Shown one piece after another: positions 25,012 to 33,266 of a stretch of 64,000 nucleotides of DNA. The notes below the pieces were generated by a model. The model did no database searches. It had not been told where the DNA came from and saw only the letters and a program-made list of their open reading frames with translations. Location: assembly GCA_031396695.1 (NCBI GenBank), contig JANNLG010000062.1, forward strand, positions 23,255-87,254, given 5' to 3'. Positions within the stretch are counted from its first letter, which is position 1. Each line of letters starts with the position of its first letter. Position numbers and translations under genes: made by a program. The DNA comes from VGRW01 sp031396695 (GTDB lineage Bacteria > Myxococcota_A > UBA9160 > SZUA-336).

Positions 25012-25373
25012 TCCACCGACCCGATCCGCAGCCGCATGTCCTTGGGTGCGGACTCGCCGAGCAGCTCGCGCAGGCGCGCAAAAATGGCGGGCTTCTCGAG
25101 CTGCAGCGCCTGCATCCAGGACGAATCGCGGACGCGCGCGTGGATCACGCCGTTGCGCACGCCGTCGGGGCGGCAATGCTCCTGGAAGGTCGGGCCGACG
25201 GCCTCGTCCCAGGCGCGAATCACCTGCACGGCCTGGGCGGTCGCGCCGAGGCCGACCTCGTCGAGCATGCGCGGTAGCAGGTCGGCGAGCGACTCGGCTG
25301 GGCCGCTGCGGCGGGCCGCTCCGACCGGAGCCCGCCGTCGCGAATCGTGTCCTCCATTGCCGCCGCGTTGCAC
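25008..25373 (-). CDS. DUF721 / DciA-like protein
   Basis: A 121-residue protein with the DUF721 pattern: an N-terminal basic, disordered tail, then LADLLPRMLDEVGLG, VIRAWDEAVGPTFQEHCRPDGVRNGVIHARVRDSSWMQALQLEK and LRELLGESAPKDMRLRIG-like blocks (given here in part). DUF721 proteins include DciA, the ancestral loader of the replicative helicase DnaB, which uses a KH-like domain. Here there is no DnaA N-terminal domain, and the tail is short. The start is a GTG at 25373. Its stop overlaps that of tsaC; its 5' end faces the small zinc-finger gene. Confidence 0.75.
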   Translation of the reverse strand: MQRGGNGGHDSRRRAPVGAARRSGPAESLADLLPRMLDEVGLGATAQAVQVIRAWDEAVGPTFQEHCRPDGVRNGVIHARVRDSSWMQALQLEKPAIFARLRELLGESAPKDMRLRIGSVD

Positions 25374-25386
25374 GTCCGGATGGTAC

Positions 25387-25404
25387 CCGACGTGCTAACG
25401 TCGG
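25387..25404. promoter_or_regulatory. Short inverted repeat between divergent genes
   Basis: CCGACGT, loop GCTA, ACGTCGG: a 7-bp perfect dyad in the 39-bp gap between the divergent DciA-like and zinc-finger genes. It overlaps where a promoter for either gene would lie and could be an operator. Short dyads are common by chance in G+C-rich DNA. Confidence 0.3.
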
Positions 25405-25412
25405 CGCCGGAA

Positions 25413-25610
25413 ATGCCCAAGCGCGCACCGATCACGCTGAAATGCGACTTCTGCGGGGCCGAGGCCCTTCGGGTCCGCCGAGTCGCCCTCGATGCGGGCT
25501 ACGATCGCCTCGGCCAGCGCCACGTGGTGCGCTACGCCTGCGACAGCTGCTCGCGCGAGAAGGATGCCGCCCGCGGCGCCAAGGTTGACGCACGCCAGAA
25601 GCCCTTATAG
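25413..25610 (+). CDS. Small zinc-ribbon protein
   Basis: A 65-residue protein with two CxxC knuckles, CDFCGAEA near residues 10-17 and CDSCSRE near residues 46-52, spaced as in a zinc ribbon. Between them is a basic beta-strand region (LRVRRVALDAGYDRLG). The C-terminus is Lys/Arg-rich. No exact family is recognised; similar small zinc ribbons bind nucleic acid or act as protein adaptors. The ATG at 25413 fits the beginning of the compact domain; the frame is open 22 codons upstream. It lies 54 bp before rpsP and may be co-transcribed with the translation operon. Confidence 0.65.
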   Translation: MPKRAPITLKCDFCGAEALRVRRVALDAGYDRLGQRHVVRYACDSCSREKDAARGAKVDARQKPL

Positions 25611-25612
25611 CT

Positions 25613-25637
25613 TCGGCCCTTCGCTCGTCCGGGCCGA
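25613..25637 (+). promoter_or_regulatory. Stem-loop in the leader of rpsP
   Basis: TCGGCCC at 25613-25619 pairs with GGGCCGA at 25631-25637 across an 11-nt loop. It lies between the zinc-ribbon stop and the rpsP start. It could be a weak terminator, attenuator or leader stem of the rpsP operon; no T-run follows. Confidence 0.35.
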
Positions 25638-25664
25638 GCCCGACAGCCCCTTCGGAGTACGTCC

Positions 25665-25925
25665 ATGGTCACCGTCCGCTTGTATCGAACCGGCGCCAAG
25701 AACAACCCGTCGTATCGCGTCGTGGTGATGGACTCGCGCAAGAAGCGCCAGGGTCGCGTGCTCGAGCAGCTCGGCACCTACGATCCGCAGAGCGACGCGG
25801 GTCTCCAGATCCGCGAGGCGTCGCTCGCCAAGTGGGTCGAGAACGGCGCCACCCTTTCCGACAGCGTCGCGTCGTTGGTTCGCCGCCAGAAGAAGGCGGC
25901 GGCCGCGGCGCCGACCGCGAGCTAG
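25665..25925 (+). CDS. rpsP: 30S ribosomal protein S16
   Basis: An 86-residue S16 with the conserved start VTVRLYRTGAKNNPSYRVVV and the YDPQSDAGLQI and SLAKWVENGA-like blocks. S16 is a primary 16S rRNA-binding protein needed for 30S assembly. The C-terminus is short and Ala-rich. It heads the classical rpsP-khpA-rimM-trmD-rplS order. The gap to khpA is 11 bp. Confidence 0.96.
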   Translation: MVTVRLYRTGAKNNPSYRVVVMDSRKKRQGRVLEQLGTYDPQSDAGLQIREASLAKWVENGATLSDSVASLVRRQKKAAAAAPTAS

Positions 25926-25936
25926 GCGGAGAGCCC

Positions 25937-26200
25937 ATGACAGAGCTGGTCAAGTTCATCGCGCGCACGCTGGCCGAGGAGCCCGAAGAGGTCGAGGTCC
26001 ACGCGGCCGACGACCACGTGATCGAGCTCCGGCTCGCGCCGGACGACGTCGGTCGGATCATCGGCCGCCGCGGCAAGACCGCGAAGGCGATCCGCACGCT
26101 GCTTTCCGTCAGTGCCGACGGCTGGGACCTCGACATCGCCGGTCACGGCGAGGACGACGAGGACGAAGAGGGCGAGCCCAACGGGGACGATCAGGATTGA
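25937..26200 (+). CDS. khpA: KH-domain RNA-binding protein KhpA
   Basis: An 87-residue KhpA (formerly YlqC). It has the N-terminal LVKFIARTLAEEPEEVEV and the KH GXXG loop IIGRRGKTAKAIRTLL (residues 41 onward). The usual 75-80-residue protein is extended here by a strongly acidic tail, GHGEDDEDEEGEP, from about residue 69. KhpA binds RNA, often with KhpB, and commonly lies between rpsP and rimM. The ATG is preceded by GGCGGAGAG. The rimM gene starts 3 bp after its stop. Confidence 0.92.
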   Translation: MTELVKFIARTLAEEPEEVEVHAADDHVIELRLAPDDVGRIIGRRGKTAKAIRTLLSVSADGWDLDIAGHGEDDEDEEGEPNGDDQD

Positions 26201-26203
26201 ACC

Positions 26204-26794
26204 GTGGCAGCCAGCGGAAGAGCGCACGAGATTGCGGCGGCGCCCGGCGTCGCGGCCCGCGACTGGGTCGAGTTGGGCCGGGTGCTCCGGCCTCACGGCC
26301 TGGACGGCGACCTGCTCGTAGCGCTGCATAGCGACGATCCCAGCAACCTGCTCGACGCCCCGACCGTTGCCCTCCGAGCCGCTCCGGGAACGATTCCGTT
26401 CCAGGTCGAGAGCTCGAGCCCCGCGGGCGGCGCACCCGGCGGACGGCATCGCGTGCGCCTGCAGCTCGCGGGCATCGACTCGCGCGAGCGCGCCGTGGTC
26501 TGGATGGACGCGGCCGTGCTCGTTCCGCCCGAGAACATCGCGGCCCTGCCCGAGGGCGAGTTCTACTGGCGCGACCTGATCGGGCTCGAGGCGCGCTCGG
26601 CCGACGGCGCGTCGCTCGGCCGGATCGACGAAATCGTCGCGACCGGCGGCGCGGACGTACTGGTGATCCGGCGCGCGGGACGGCGCGACTTGCTGATTCC
26701 GGTCGTATCGGAATGGATCCTCCGACTCGAGCGCGAGCGCGGCGAGCTGTGGCTCGACCCGCCGGCCGAGCTGGTCGCGGAGGCGAACCGATGA
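26204..26794 (+). CDS. rimM: Ribosome maturation factor RimM
   Basis: A 196-residue RimM. The N-terminal domain reads VELGRVLRPHGLDGDLLV, close to the family VGRIxxxHGxxGEV; the C-terminal PRC-barrel has FYWRDLIGLEARSADGASLG and LLIPVVSEWI. RimM binds S19 and helps 30S head assembly. The start is GTG at 26204; an N-terminal Ala-rich stretch of about 20 residues precedes the domain. Its TGA overlaps the trmD ATG (ATGA). Confidence 0.93.
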   Translation: MAASGRAHEIAAAPGVAARDWVELGRVLRPHGLDGDLLVALHSDDPSNLLDAPTVALRAAPGTIPFQVESSSPAGGAPGGRHRVRLQLAGIDSRERAVVWMDAAVLVPPENIAALPEGEFYWRDLIGLEARSADGASLGRIDEIVATGGADVLVIRRAGRRDLLIPVVSEWILRLERERGELWLDPPAELVAEANR

Positions 26795-27489
26795 GCGCCG
26801 GGCCGCGCATCGACATCGTCACCATCTTCCCCGAGCTGGTGGAGCACTTTCTGACGGGCTCGCTGCTCGGCCAGGCGCGAAGCGACGGCGTACTCGAGGT
26901 GGGCGTCTCCGACCTGCGCGCCTACTCGAGCGACCGCCACCACAGCGTCGACGACGCCCCGTTCGGCGGCGGCGATGGCATGGTGCTGAAGTGCGAGCCG
27001 GTGGTGGCCGCGGTCGAGGCGATCGCCCGGCCCGGCGCGCGCGTGCTCGCGCTCTGCCCGCGCGGCCGCCGCTTCGACCAGGCGTTGGCCCGGGAGCTCG
27101 CGGCCGAACGCCAGATCGTGCTGCTGTGCGGCCGCTACGCCGGCTTCGACGAGCGAATCTTCGCGCTCACGGGTGCGGAGACGATCTCGATCGGGGACTA
27201 TGTCCTGGCAGGGGGGGAGCTCGCGGCGTTGGTCGTCACGGAGGCGGTCACCCGGCTCGTGCCGGGCGTGCTCGGAAACCCGATCTCGCCCGAGGCCGAC
27301 TCCTTCTCGGAGGGTCTGCTCGAACATCCGCTATACACGCGCCCGCGCGAATACCGCGGGCACGAAGCACCCGAGGTTCTGCTCTCGGGCAATCATGCAG
27401 AGATCGAGCGCTGGCGTGCGCAGGAGGCCGAGCGCCTGACGCGCGCGCGGCGGCCCGATCTCCTCGAATCCAAGGGAGCGAAGCGATGA
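26791..27489 (+). CDS. trmD: tRNA (guanine-N1)-methyltransferase TrmD
   Basis: A 232-residue SPOUT methyltransferase. Motifs: IDIVTIFPELVEHF at the start, DDAPFGGGDGMVLKCEP, LLCGRYAGFDER, and the trefoil-knot motif SIGDYVLAGGELAA that binds SAM. It methylates G37 of tRNA to prevent frameshifting. The start ATG overlaps the rimM stop and the TGA overlaps the rplS start (ATGA on both sides), a fully coupled arrangement. Confidence 0.96.
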   Translation: MSAGPRIDIVTIFPELVEHFLTGSLLGQARSDGVLEVGVSDLRAYSSDRHHSVDDAPFGGGDGMVLKCEPVVAAVEAIARPGARVLALCPRGRRFDQALARELAAERQIVLLCGRYAGFDERIFALTGAETISIGDYVLAGGELAALVVTEAVTRLVPGVLGNPISPEADSFSEGLLEHPLYTRPREYRGHEAPEVLLSGNHAEIERWRAQEAERLTRARRPDLLESKGAKR

Positions 27490-27890
27490 GACAGATCTCC
27501 GAGATCGGGCCGACCGAGGCGAAGGAACACCCCGAGTTCCGCGCTGGCGACACCGTGCGCGTGCACGTGCGGATCAAGGAAGGCGACAAAGAGCGCATCC
27601 AGGTCTTCGAGGGCGTGGTGCTGCAGCGCCGGCGCGGCGGGGCATCGGCGAGCTTCACGGTTCGCAAGGTCTCCTACGGCGTGGGCGTCGAGCGCATCTT
27701 CCCGCTGCAGTCGCCGACGATCGCGAAGATCGAAGTGAAGGCGCGCGGGCGCGTGCGCCGTTCGCGCCTCACCTACCTGCGCGAGCTGTCCGGCAAGGCG
27801 GCGCGCATCCGCGAGCGCGACACGTTCGTCACCGCCAGCGCAGACGCCGCGGCGCCGGCCGCCAAGGAAAGGACGACTCCGGACGCATGA
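27486..27890 (+). CDS. rplS: 50S ribosomal protein L19
   Basis: A 134-residue L19 with FRAGDTVRVHVRIKEGDKER, FEGVVLQRRRGG, FTVRKVSYGVGVERIFPL and LTYLRELSGKAARIRE. The last 20 residues (SADAAAPAAKERTTPDA) are an extension beyond the conserved core. L19 sits at the 30S-50S interface. Its ATG overlaps the trmD stop. Its TGA overlaps the ATG of the following coiled-coil gene, which is unusual. Confidence 0.95.
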   Translation: MRQISEIGPTEAKEHPEFRAGDTVRVHVRIKEGDKERIQVFEGVVLQRRRGGASASFTVRKVSYGVGVERIFPLQSPTIAKIEVKARGRVRRSRLTYLRELSGKAARIRERDTFVTASADAAAPAAKERTTPDA

Positions 27891-29809
27891 GGATCCACGG
27901 GATCCAGCTCCGCGGGCTGACCGCGCCGACCGGCGACCACCAGCTCGGTCTCGATCCCGGCTACACCGTCCTGCGTAGTGCCGATCCCGCCTCGGCGCGA
28001 AATCTGCTCGCGCTCGTGCGCGCGCTCTTCCACCCCGAAAGCGCGCGCGTCGTCGCAGCCGACACGCGCGGCCGCGCGCTGATGACGCTCGCGCTGCGTG
28101 CCGACGGCTGTCTGGTCGCAGCGGACTTCGCGCGCGGCCGGGTCTCGCTCGGCCGGCTCGAGGTGAAGGGCGGCGGGCACAAGTCGCTCTCCAGCGACGC
28201 GCACGAGATCGAGGAGTACCTGCTGGCCGTCGGACTGCCGGCCGCGGACGAGTTCGAGCGTCTGCACGTGTTCGGCGCCCGGCCCGCGGGTGGCGTCCGC
28301 TCGAGCTCGGCTCCGATCGCGCCGGTGATTCCCCCGCTGCCGCGCACTGCGGCCGTCGCGCGCAGCGCCCCGGACGAGGCGGCGCAAGCGCAGGCGCAGC
28401 GCGCGCAGAGGGTGGCGGAGTACGAGGCTCGTACGCGCGCCCTCGGAGCGGAGCGAGAGCGACTGACGGCCGAGCTCGACGCGGCGCTCGCGGCCGCCGC
28501 CGGCCAGCGCGACCGAGATGCGCTGCGCATCGCCGAGCTGCGCGCGCTCGAAGATGAGTTCGCGAAGCTCGAGCAGGAGCACAAAGCCACGCAGGCCGAG
28601 CTCGAGAAGAACACCGCGCTCGCCGAGTCGGTCGAGGACTTCGACACCCGCCTCGCGCAGTTTCGCACGCTGGCTGCGGAGCACGACGAGGAGCGCGCCG
28701 TGGTCGAGGACAAGCGCCTCGACCTGCTCGCGGACCGCGCGCGCCTGCGCAGCGCGCCGCGCCGGCAGCGCGTGCCCATCCTGCTCGGGCTCGCGCTCGG
28801 CGCGGCCGGCGCCGCGGCGGGCGCGGTCGGCTACCGCGCGGGATACGGACTCGCGGTCGTCGGAATCGTGGCGCTGCTGGCGGCGCTGGTGGCCACGCAC
28901 ATCGCGCGCGCGAAGCTGACCCGCATCGAGACGCTGCTCGCGGTGCTGCGCGTTCGGGAGCGCACGTCCGAGCGGCGCTTCGCGTCCGAGGGCGCGCAGG
29001 TTCGCGGCTTGATGCTCGCGCTCGGCGTCGACTCGCTCGATGGACTGAAGACCGCCGCGCAGGGCTTCATCGAACTGGTCGAGCGGGTGGCCACGCAGAA
29101 GCGACGCCTGGCCGAGCTCGCCGAGCGTCATCCCGCGACGGCGCGCGACGAGCTGGCGCGGCTCGCGCGCGCGCGCACCGGCGTCGATGGGAACCCGGCC
29201 GTGCGCGCGGCGCGCGAAGCGCTGCTCGCCTGTCCGACCGCGGTCGTGCTGCCTGCGCTCCCGCCCGTCCCTGTGCTGGCGACACCCGCCGTCGAATTCA
29301 TGCCCACCGAGGCGGACACCGCGGTCGACTTCGTCGAGAAGCCCGATGAGGAGCCCGAGCCCGTCTCGTCCGAGCTCGGCCCGGAGGTGTTGGTCGAGGC
29401 CACGGCGCGCGTGCTCGGCCGCAGCGAGGCCGAGGTCCGCGCGCGTCTGACCCCGGTCCTGCCCGTGTACCTGCGCGCGCTCTCGACGGGCACATTCACC
29501 AACGCGCGCTCCGCCGACGGTGGGTGGCTCTTGCGCGGCGCGGCGCGCGAGGAGCAGCCGTTCGCCGAGCTGCCCGACCGCGAGCGCGAGCTGGTTCGAC
29601 TGGCGGTGCAGCTCGCGCTGCTCGAAGCGCTGGCCGCCGACCGGCGCGTGCCGCTGCTGATCGGTCCCGACCTGCCCGCGCGCGGCGAGGCCGAGCAGCG
29701 AGCGCTCGCGCGCGCGTTCAAGCGCCTCGCCTCGGTCGTGCAGGTGGTGCAGTTCGCGACCGCCTCCGCGCCTTGGGCGGAGCACGCCGGAAAGAGCTTC
29801 GAGCTCTAG
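27887..29809 (+). CDS. Membrane-anchored SMC/YhaN-like coiled-coil protein with degenerate ATPase ends
   Basis: A 640-residue protein. The N-terminus (MRIHGIQLRGL...LDPGYTVLRS...LLALVRALF) has the shape of a RecF/RecN/YhaN ATPase head, but where a GPNEAGKST Walker A should be it reads SADPASARN. Residues about 163-290 and 341-430 are coiled coil, split by two membrane helices (about 296-316 and 320-340), as in YhaN. The C-terminal block mirrors the other half of an ABC ATPase: LPDRERELVRLAVQLALLEA stands where the LSGGT signature is expected, PLLIGPDLP where Walker B is, and VVQFATA where the H-loop is. All four catalytic motifs appear lost. Its ATG overlaps the rplS stop. Function unknown; a structural pseudo-ATPase is the best inference. 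Confidence 0.7.
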   Translation: MRIHGIQLRGLTAPTGDHQLGLDPGYTVLRSADPASARNLLALVRALFHPESARVVAADTRGRALMTLALRADGCLVAADFARGRVSLGRLEVKGGGHKSLSSDAHEIEEYLLAVGLPAADEFERLHVFGARPAGGVRSSSAPIAPVIPPLPRTAAVARSAPDEAAQAQAQRAQRVAEYEARTRALGAERERLTAELDAALAAAAGQRDRDALRIAELRALEDEFAKLEQEHKATQAELEKNTALAESVEDFDTRLAQFRTLAAEHDEERAVVEDKRLDLLADRARLRSAPRRQRVPILLGLALGAAGAAAGAVGYRAGYGLAVVGIVALLAALVATHIARAKLTRIETLLAVLRVRERTSERRFASEGAQVRGLMLALGVDSLDGLKTAAQGFIELVERVATQKRRLAELAERHPATARDELARLARARTGVDGNPAVRAAREALLACPTAVVLPALPPVPVLATPAVEFMPTEADTAVDFVEKPDEEPEPVSSELGPEVLVEATARVLGRSEAEVRARLTPVLPVYLRALSTGTFTNARSADGGWLLRGAAREEQPFAELPDRERELVRLAVQLALLEALAADRRVPLLIGPDLPARGEAEQRALARAFKRLASVVQVVQFATASAPWAEHAGKSFEL

Positions 29810-30219
29810 TCGCGGTCCGCGGTGAACGCGTCGCGGATGTGTGTCAGGCGCGGCGGCGTCACGCCCGCGTCGATCGCCACCACGTCGAAGCGCACGCGCG
29901 CGAAGCGCGGCAGCCCGCCGCGCGCGAGCAGCTCGCCCGCCGCGCGCACGATGCGCCTCTGCTTGCGCGCGTCGACGGACTCCGCGGCCGTTCCGAAGGC
30001 CCGGCCCGCGCGCAGCCGAACCTCGACGATCACCAGCGCCGCGCCGTCGAGCGCGACCAGATCGAGCTCGGCGAAGCGAAGGTGTACGTTGCGCGCAACG
30101 ATGCGGAACCCGAGCTGCTCGAGATGCCGCGCGGCGAGCGCCTCACCGGCGGCGCCGCGCGCGCGCGTGTGGCGGCCCGTTCTCGGACGACGATCGGGCG
30201 TCGGAGGACGATCGGACAT
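29806..30219 (-). CDS. YraN family (UPF0102) protein
   Basis: A 137-residue member of the YraN/UPF0102 family, with an endonuclease-like fold. It shows RGAAGEALAARHLEQLGFRIVARN, then RFAELDLVALDGAALVIVEVRLR, the E...D...ExK nuclease-like core, and SVDARKQRRIVRAA. The usual Lys of EVK is Arg here. The N-terminus is Arg-rich. The function of YraN is not established; a nuclease or Holliday-junction-related role has been suggested from the fold. The stop codon overlaps the convergent coiled-coil gene on a shared CTAG. It lies just upstream of, and divergent from, rsmI. Confidence 0.8.
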   Translation of the reverse strand: MSDRPPTPDRRPRTGRHTRARGAAGEALAARHLEQLGFRIVARNVHLRFAELDLVALDGAALVIVEVRLRAGRAFGTAAESVDARKQRRIVRAAGELLARGGLPRFARVRFDVVAIDAGVTPPRLTHIRDAFTADRD

Positions 30220-30249
30220 GGGCGTGCCTCGCTTTCGGGGTGAGGCCTC

Positions 30250-31095
30250 GTGACCGTACCGGACGCGCGCGCGACGGTCTACGTGGTGGCCACGCCGATC
30301 GGGAATCTCGAGGACCTGTCGCCGCGCGCGCAGCGCGTGCTGCGCGAGGTGGCGGTGATCGCCTGCGAGGACACGCGCCACACGGCGCTGCTCTGCCAAC
30401 GTTACGAGATCGCCACGCCGCGCGTCTCGCTGCACGCGCACAACGAGGCGCGCCGCGTGCCCGAGTTGCTCGAACGACTGGCGCGCGGCGAGTCGCTCGC
30501 ACTCGTCTCCGACGCGGGCACACCGCTGGTCTCCGATCCGGGCGAGCGGCTGGTGCGCGCGGCGCTCGAAGCGGGCCACGCGGTCGTGCCCGTGCCGGGG
30601 CCGTCGGCCGTGCTCGCGGCGCTGGTCGCGAGCGGCTTCGCGACCAGCCCGTTCGCGTTCGTCGGCTTCCTGCCGCGCAAAGGCGGCGAGCGCGCGCGCA
30701 CACTGGCGGCGCTCGCTGCGTTTCCGGGCACGCTCGTATTGTTCGAGGCACCGAACCGCGCGGCCGCCACGCTGCGCGATCTGCACGACGCCCTCGGACC
30801 GCGGCGCGCGGCGCTCGCGCGCGAGCTGACCAAGCGCCACGAATCGGTGTTGCGCGGGCGGCTCGGCGAGCTCGCGCTCGAAGAGCTGCGCGGCGAGCTG
30901 ACGATCGTGGTGGATGGCGCCGCGCAGCGCGGCCCGCAAGAGCCCGAAGCGTTCGACGTAGACGAGTTGGTGGACCGCCTCCTCTCCTCCGGCCTCTCCG
31001 CCCGCGACGCCGCCCGTACCCTCGCTGCAGAGCTCGGCCTCGCCAAGCGCGACGCCTACGCGCGCGTGCTCGCGCGCGTTCCGCGCGGCGGCTGA
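30250..31095 (+). CDS. rsmI: 16S rRNA (cytidine-2'-O)-methyltransferase RsmI
   Basis: A 281-residue tetrapyrrole-methylase-fold enzyme. Motifs: VYVVATPIGNLEDLS, CEDTRHTALL, SDAGTPLVSDPG (SAM site), VPVPGPSAVLAAL and FVGFLPRKG. RsmI methylates C1402 of 16S rRNA. The C-terminal helical part (LLSSGLSARDAARTLAAELG) is the usual extension. Start GTG at 30250 with GGGGTGAGG upstream. It diverges from the YraN-like gene, a pairing seen in many genomes, and converges on ligA with a 7-bp gap. Confidence 0.93.
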   Translation: MTVPDARATVYVVATPIGNLEDLSPRAQRVLREVAVIACEDTRHTALLCQRYEIATPRVSLHAHNEARRVPELLERLARGESLALVSDAGTPLVSDPGERLVRAALEAGHAVVPVPGPSAVLAALVASGFATSPFAFVGFLPRKGGERARTLAALAAFPGTLVLFEAPNRAAATLRDLHDALGPRRAALARELTKRHESVLRGRLGELALEELRGELTIVVDGAAQRGPQEPEAFDVDELVDRLLSSGLSARDAARTLAAELGLAKRDAYARVLARVPRGG

Positions 31096-31102
31096 GCCGC
31101 GT

Positions 31103-33133
31103 TCAAGCGCCGGGACCGCCCTCGGCGATCAGCCGCGCAGCTTCGCGTTCGTCGATCACCGCCACGCCGAGCTCACGCGCTTTCTCGAGCTTCGCGCCCG
31201 CGTTCTCGCCCGCGAGCAGGTAGCTCGTCTTCTTCGAGACTGAATCGGTGACCTTCGCGCCGGCGGCCTCGAGACGTGCCTTCCAGGTCGCGCGCGGATC
31301 GCCGAGCGAGCCGGTGATCACGAAGGTCCGGCCGGCGAGCGTCGCGCTCTCCGAGAGCTCGCGCGCCGGCGCGCTCTGGATGCGCAGGACGCTGCACAGA
31401 CGCGTGAACTCCGCGCGGTTCTCGGGGTCCTCAAGCCAGAAGCGGATCGCCTCGGCGATCGTCGGACCGATCTCGTCGACGGCCTCGAGCTCGTCGCTCG
31501 TGGCGACGAGCAGGCGCGACAGATCGGAGTGTGCGCGCGCGAGCACCGCCGCTACGTGCTCGCCGACGTGGCGAATGCCGAGCGCGTACAGGAAGCGCGC
31601 GGCGCTCACGTCCTTCGCGCGCTCCAGCGCGTCGATCAGATTTTGCGCGGATTTCTCGCCCATGCGTGCGAGCGCGGCGAGCTGCGCGGCCGTGAGCGCG
31701 AACAGATCCGAGGGACGCTTCACCAGATCCGCCGCGACCAGCTGATCGACGAGCTTCTCGCCCAGTCCTTCCACGTCGAGCGCGTTGCGGCTCGCGAAGT
31801 GGCGCAGCCGCTCGCGCAGCTTGGCGGGGCAGTGCGGATTCGGGCAGCGCAGCGCCACCTCGCCTCCGCTGCGCAGCGTGCGCTCGCCGCAGATCGGGCA
31901 GGTCTCGGGCAGGCGGTACGGAACGGTGTCGGGCGGCCGGCGCTCGCGCACGACCTTCACCAGCTTGGGGATCACGTCGCCCGCGCGCTCGACGAACACG
32001 GTGTCGCCGACGCGCACGTCGAGTCGGTCGATCTCGTCCTGGTTGTGCAGCGTCGCGTGCTCGACGGTGACGCCGCCGATCTTGACCGGCTCGAGCACCG
32101 CCACGGGTGTGAGCGTGCCGGTGCGTCCGACCGACGCCTCGATCGCGATCACGCGCGTGGTCTCCTGGCGCGGCGCGAACTTGAACGCGATCGCCCAGCG
32201 TGGCGAACGGTTCAGCGTGCCGAGCCGCTTCTGCAGCGCGAAGTCATCGACCTTCAGCACCGTTCCGTCGACCTCGTAGGGCAGGGCGTCGCGTTCGAGT
32301 TCCAGCCGCTCGTGAAACGCGAGCGCGTCCCCGATCCCGACGCAGTGCGCGCGGCGCGTGTCGACGCGGAAGCCGAGCTCGGCGAGCCGCGCGAGCAGCT
32401 CGCCGTGCGCCTTCGCGCCGAGCGACTCCTCGCCGCGACCGATCCCGTACACGAAGAACTCGAGCGGCCGCGCGGCGGCGCTCGTCGGGTCGAGCTGGCG
32501 CAGCGTGCCGGCGGTCGAGTTGCGCGGATTGGCGAACCCCTCGAGCCCCTGCGCGCGCCGCTCGTCGTTCATCGCCGCGAACTCCGCGAGCGGCATCAGC
32601 ACTTCGCCGCGCACCTCGAGCAGCGGCGGCGGGTGCTTGCCGCGCAGCCGCAGCGGAATCGTGCGCACGGTGCGCAGGTTGTGGCTCACGTCCTCGCCGG
32701 TGCGCCCGTCGCCGCGCGTGGAGCCGAGCGCGAAGCGGCCGTCTTCGTAGACCAGCTCGACCGCGACGCCGTCGTACTTCGGCTCCGCGGAGTAGACGAG
32801 CTCGTCGGCCGTGGCCAGGTAGCGGCGAACGCGCGCGTCGAAGGCGACCAGCTCGTCGCGATTCATGGCGTTGTCGAGCGAGAGCATCTGCACGGCGTGC
32901 TCGACGGCTCGGAAGCTCGCGGCCGGCGCGCCGCCCACCCGTTGGGTCGGCGAGTCCGGCGTCACCCACTCCGGGTGGCGGGCCTCGAGCGCGAGCGCCT
33001 CGCGGAACAACCGGTCGTACTCCGCGTCCGCGATCTGCGGGGCGTCGAGCACGTGGTACAGGTGGTTGTGCCGCTCGAGCTGATCTCGCAGCTCGAGCAA
33101 CCGCGCGTGCTCCGTGGCCTTCGCGTCCGGCAC
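31103..33133 (-). CDS. ligA: NAD-dependent DNA ligase
   Basis: A 676-residue LigA of normal length. The N-terminal Ia domain (HNHLYHVLDAPQIADAEYD) binds NAD; the adenylated lysine is Lys119 in AEPKYDGVAVEL. The OB fold follows, then a Cys4 zinc finger (CPICGERTL...CPNPHCPAK), a helix-hairpin-helix domain, and a C-terminal BRCT domain (LAGRTFVITGSL to the end). It joins Okazaki fragments and repairs nicks. The start is GTG at 33133. It is transcribed away from the histidine-kinase gene, 133 bp apart. Confidence 0.95.
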   Translation of the reverse strand: MPDAKATEHARLLELRDQLERHNHLYHVLDAPQIADAEYDRLFREALALEARHPEWVTPDSPTQRVGGAPAASFRAVEHAVQMLSLDNAMNRDELVAFDARVRRYLATADELVYSAEPKYDGVAVELVYEDGRFALGSTRGDGRTGEDVSHNLRTVRTIPLRLRGKHPPPLLEVRGEVLMPLAEFAAMNDERRAQGLEGFANPRNSTAGTLRQLDPTSAAARPLEFFVYGIGRGEESLGAKAHGELLARLAELGFRVDTRRAHCVGIGDALAFHERLELERDALPYEVDGTVLKVDDFALQKRLGTLNRSPRWAIAFKFAPRQETTRVIAIEASVGRTGTLTPVAVLEPVKIGGVTVEHATLHNQDEIDRLDVRVGDTVFVERAGDVIPKLVKVVRERRPPDTVPYRLPETCPICGERTLRSGGEVALRCPNPHCPAKLRERLRHFASRNALDVEGLGEKLVDQLVAADLVKRPSDLFALTAAQLAALARMGEKSAQNLIDALERAKDVSAARFLYALGIRHVGEHVAAVLARAHSDLSRLLVATSDELEAVDEIGPTIAEAIRFWLEDPENRAEFTRLCSVLRIQSAPARELSESATLAGRTFVITGSLGDPRATWKARLEAAGAKVTDSVSKKTSYLLAGENAGAKLEKARELGVAVIDEREAARLIAEGGPGA

Positions 33134-33266
33134 CGCCGGCCATCATGGCAAAGCTGCGGCAACCCGCGCCAGCCGTGTCCGGTCCCGCCTGCAAGCCAGC
33201 CTGCGGAGAGTAGAAAAGGTTCACTCTTGGGTAAGCTGCTCGCCCAGAATGCCGAAGAGGAGCCAG

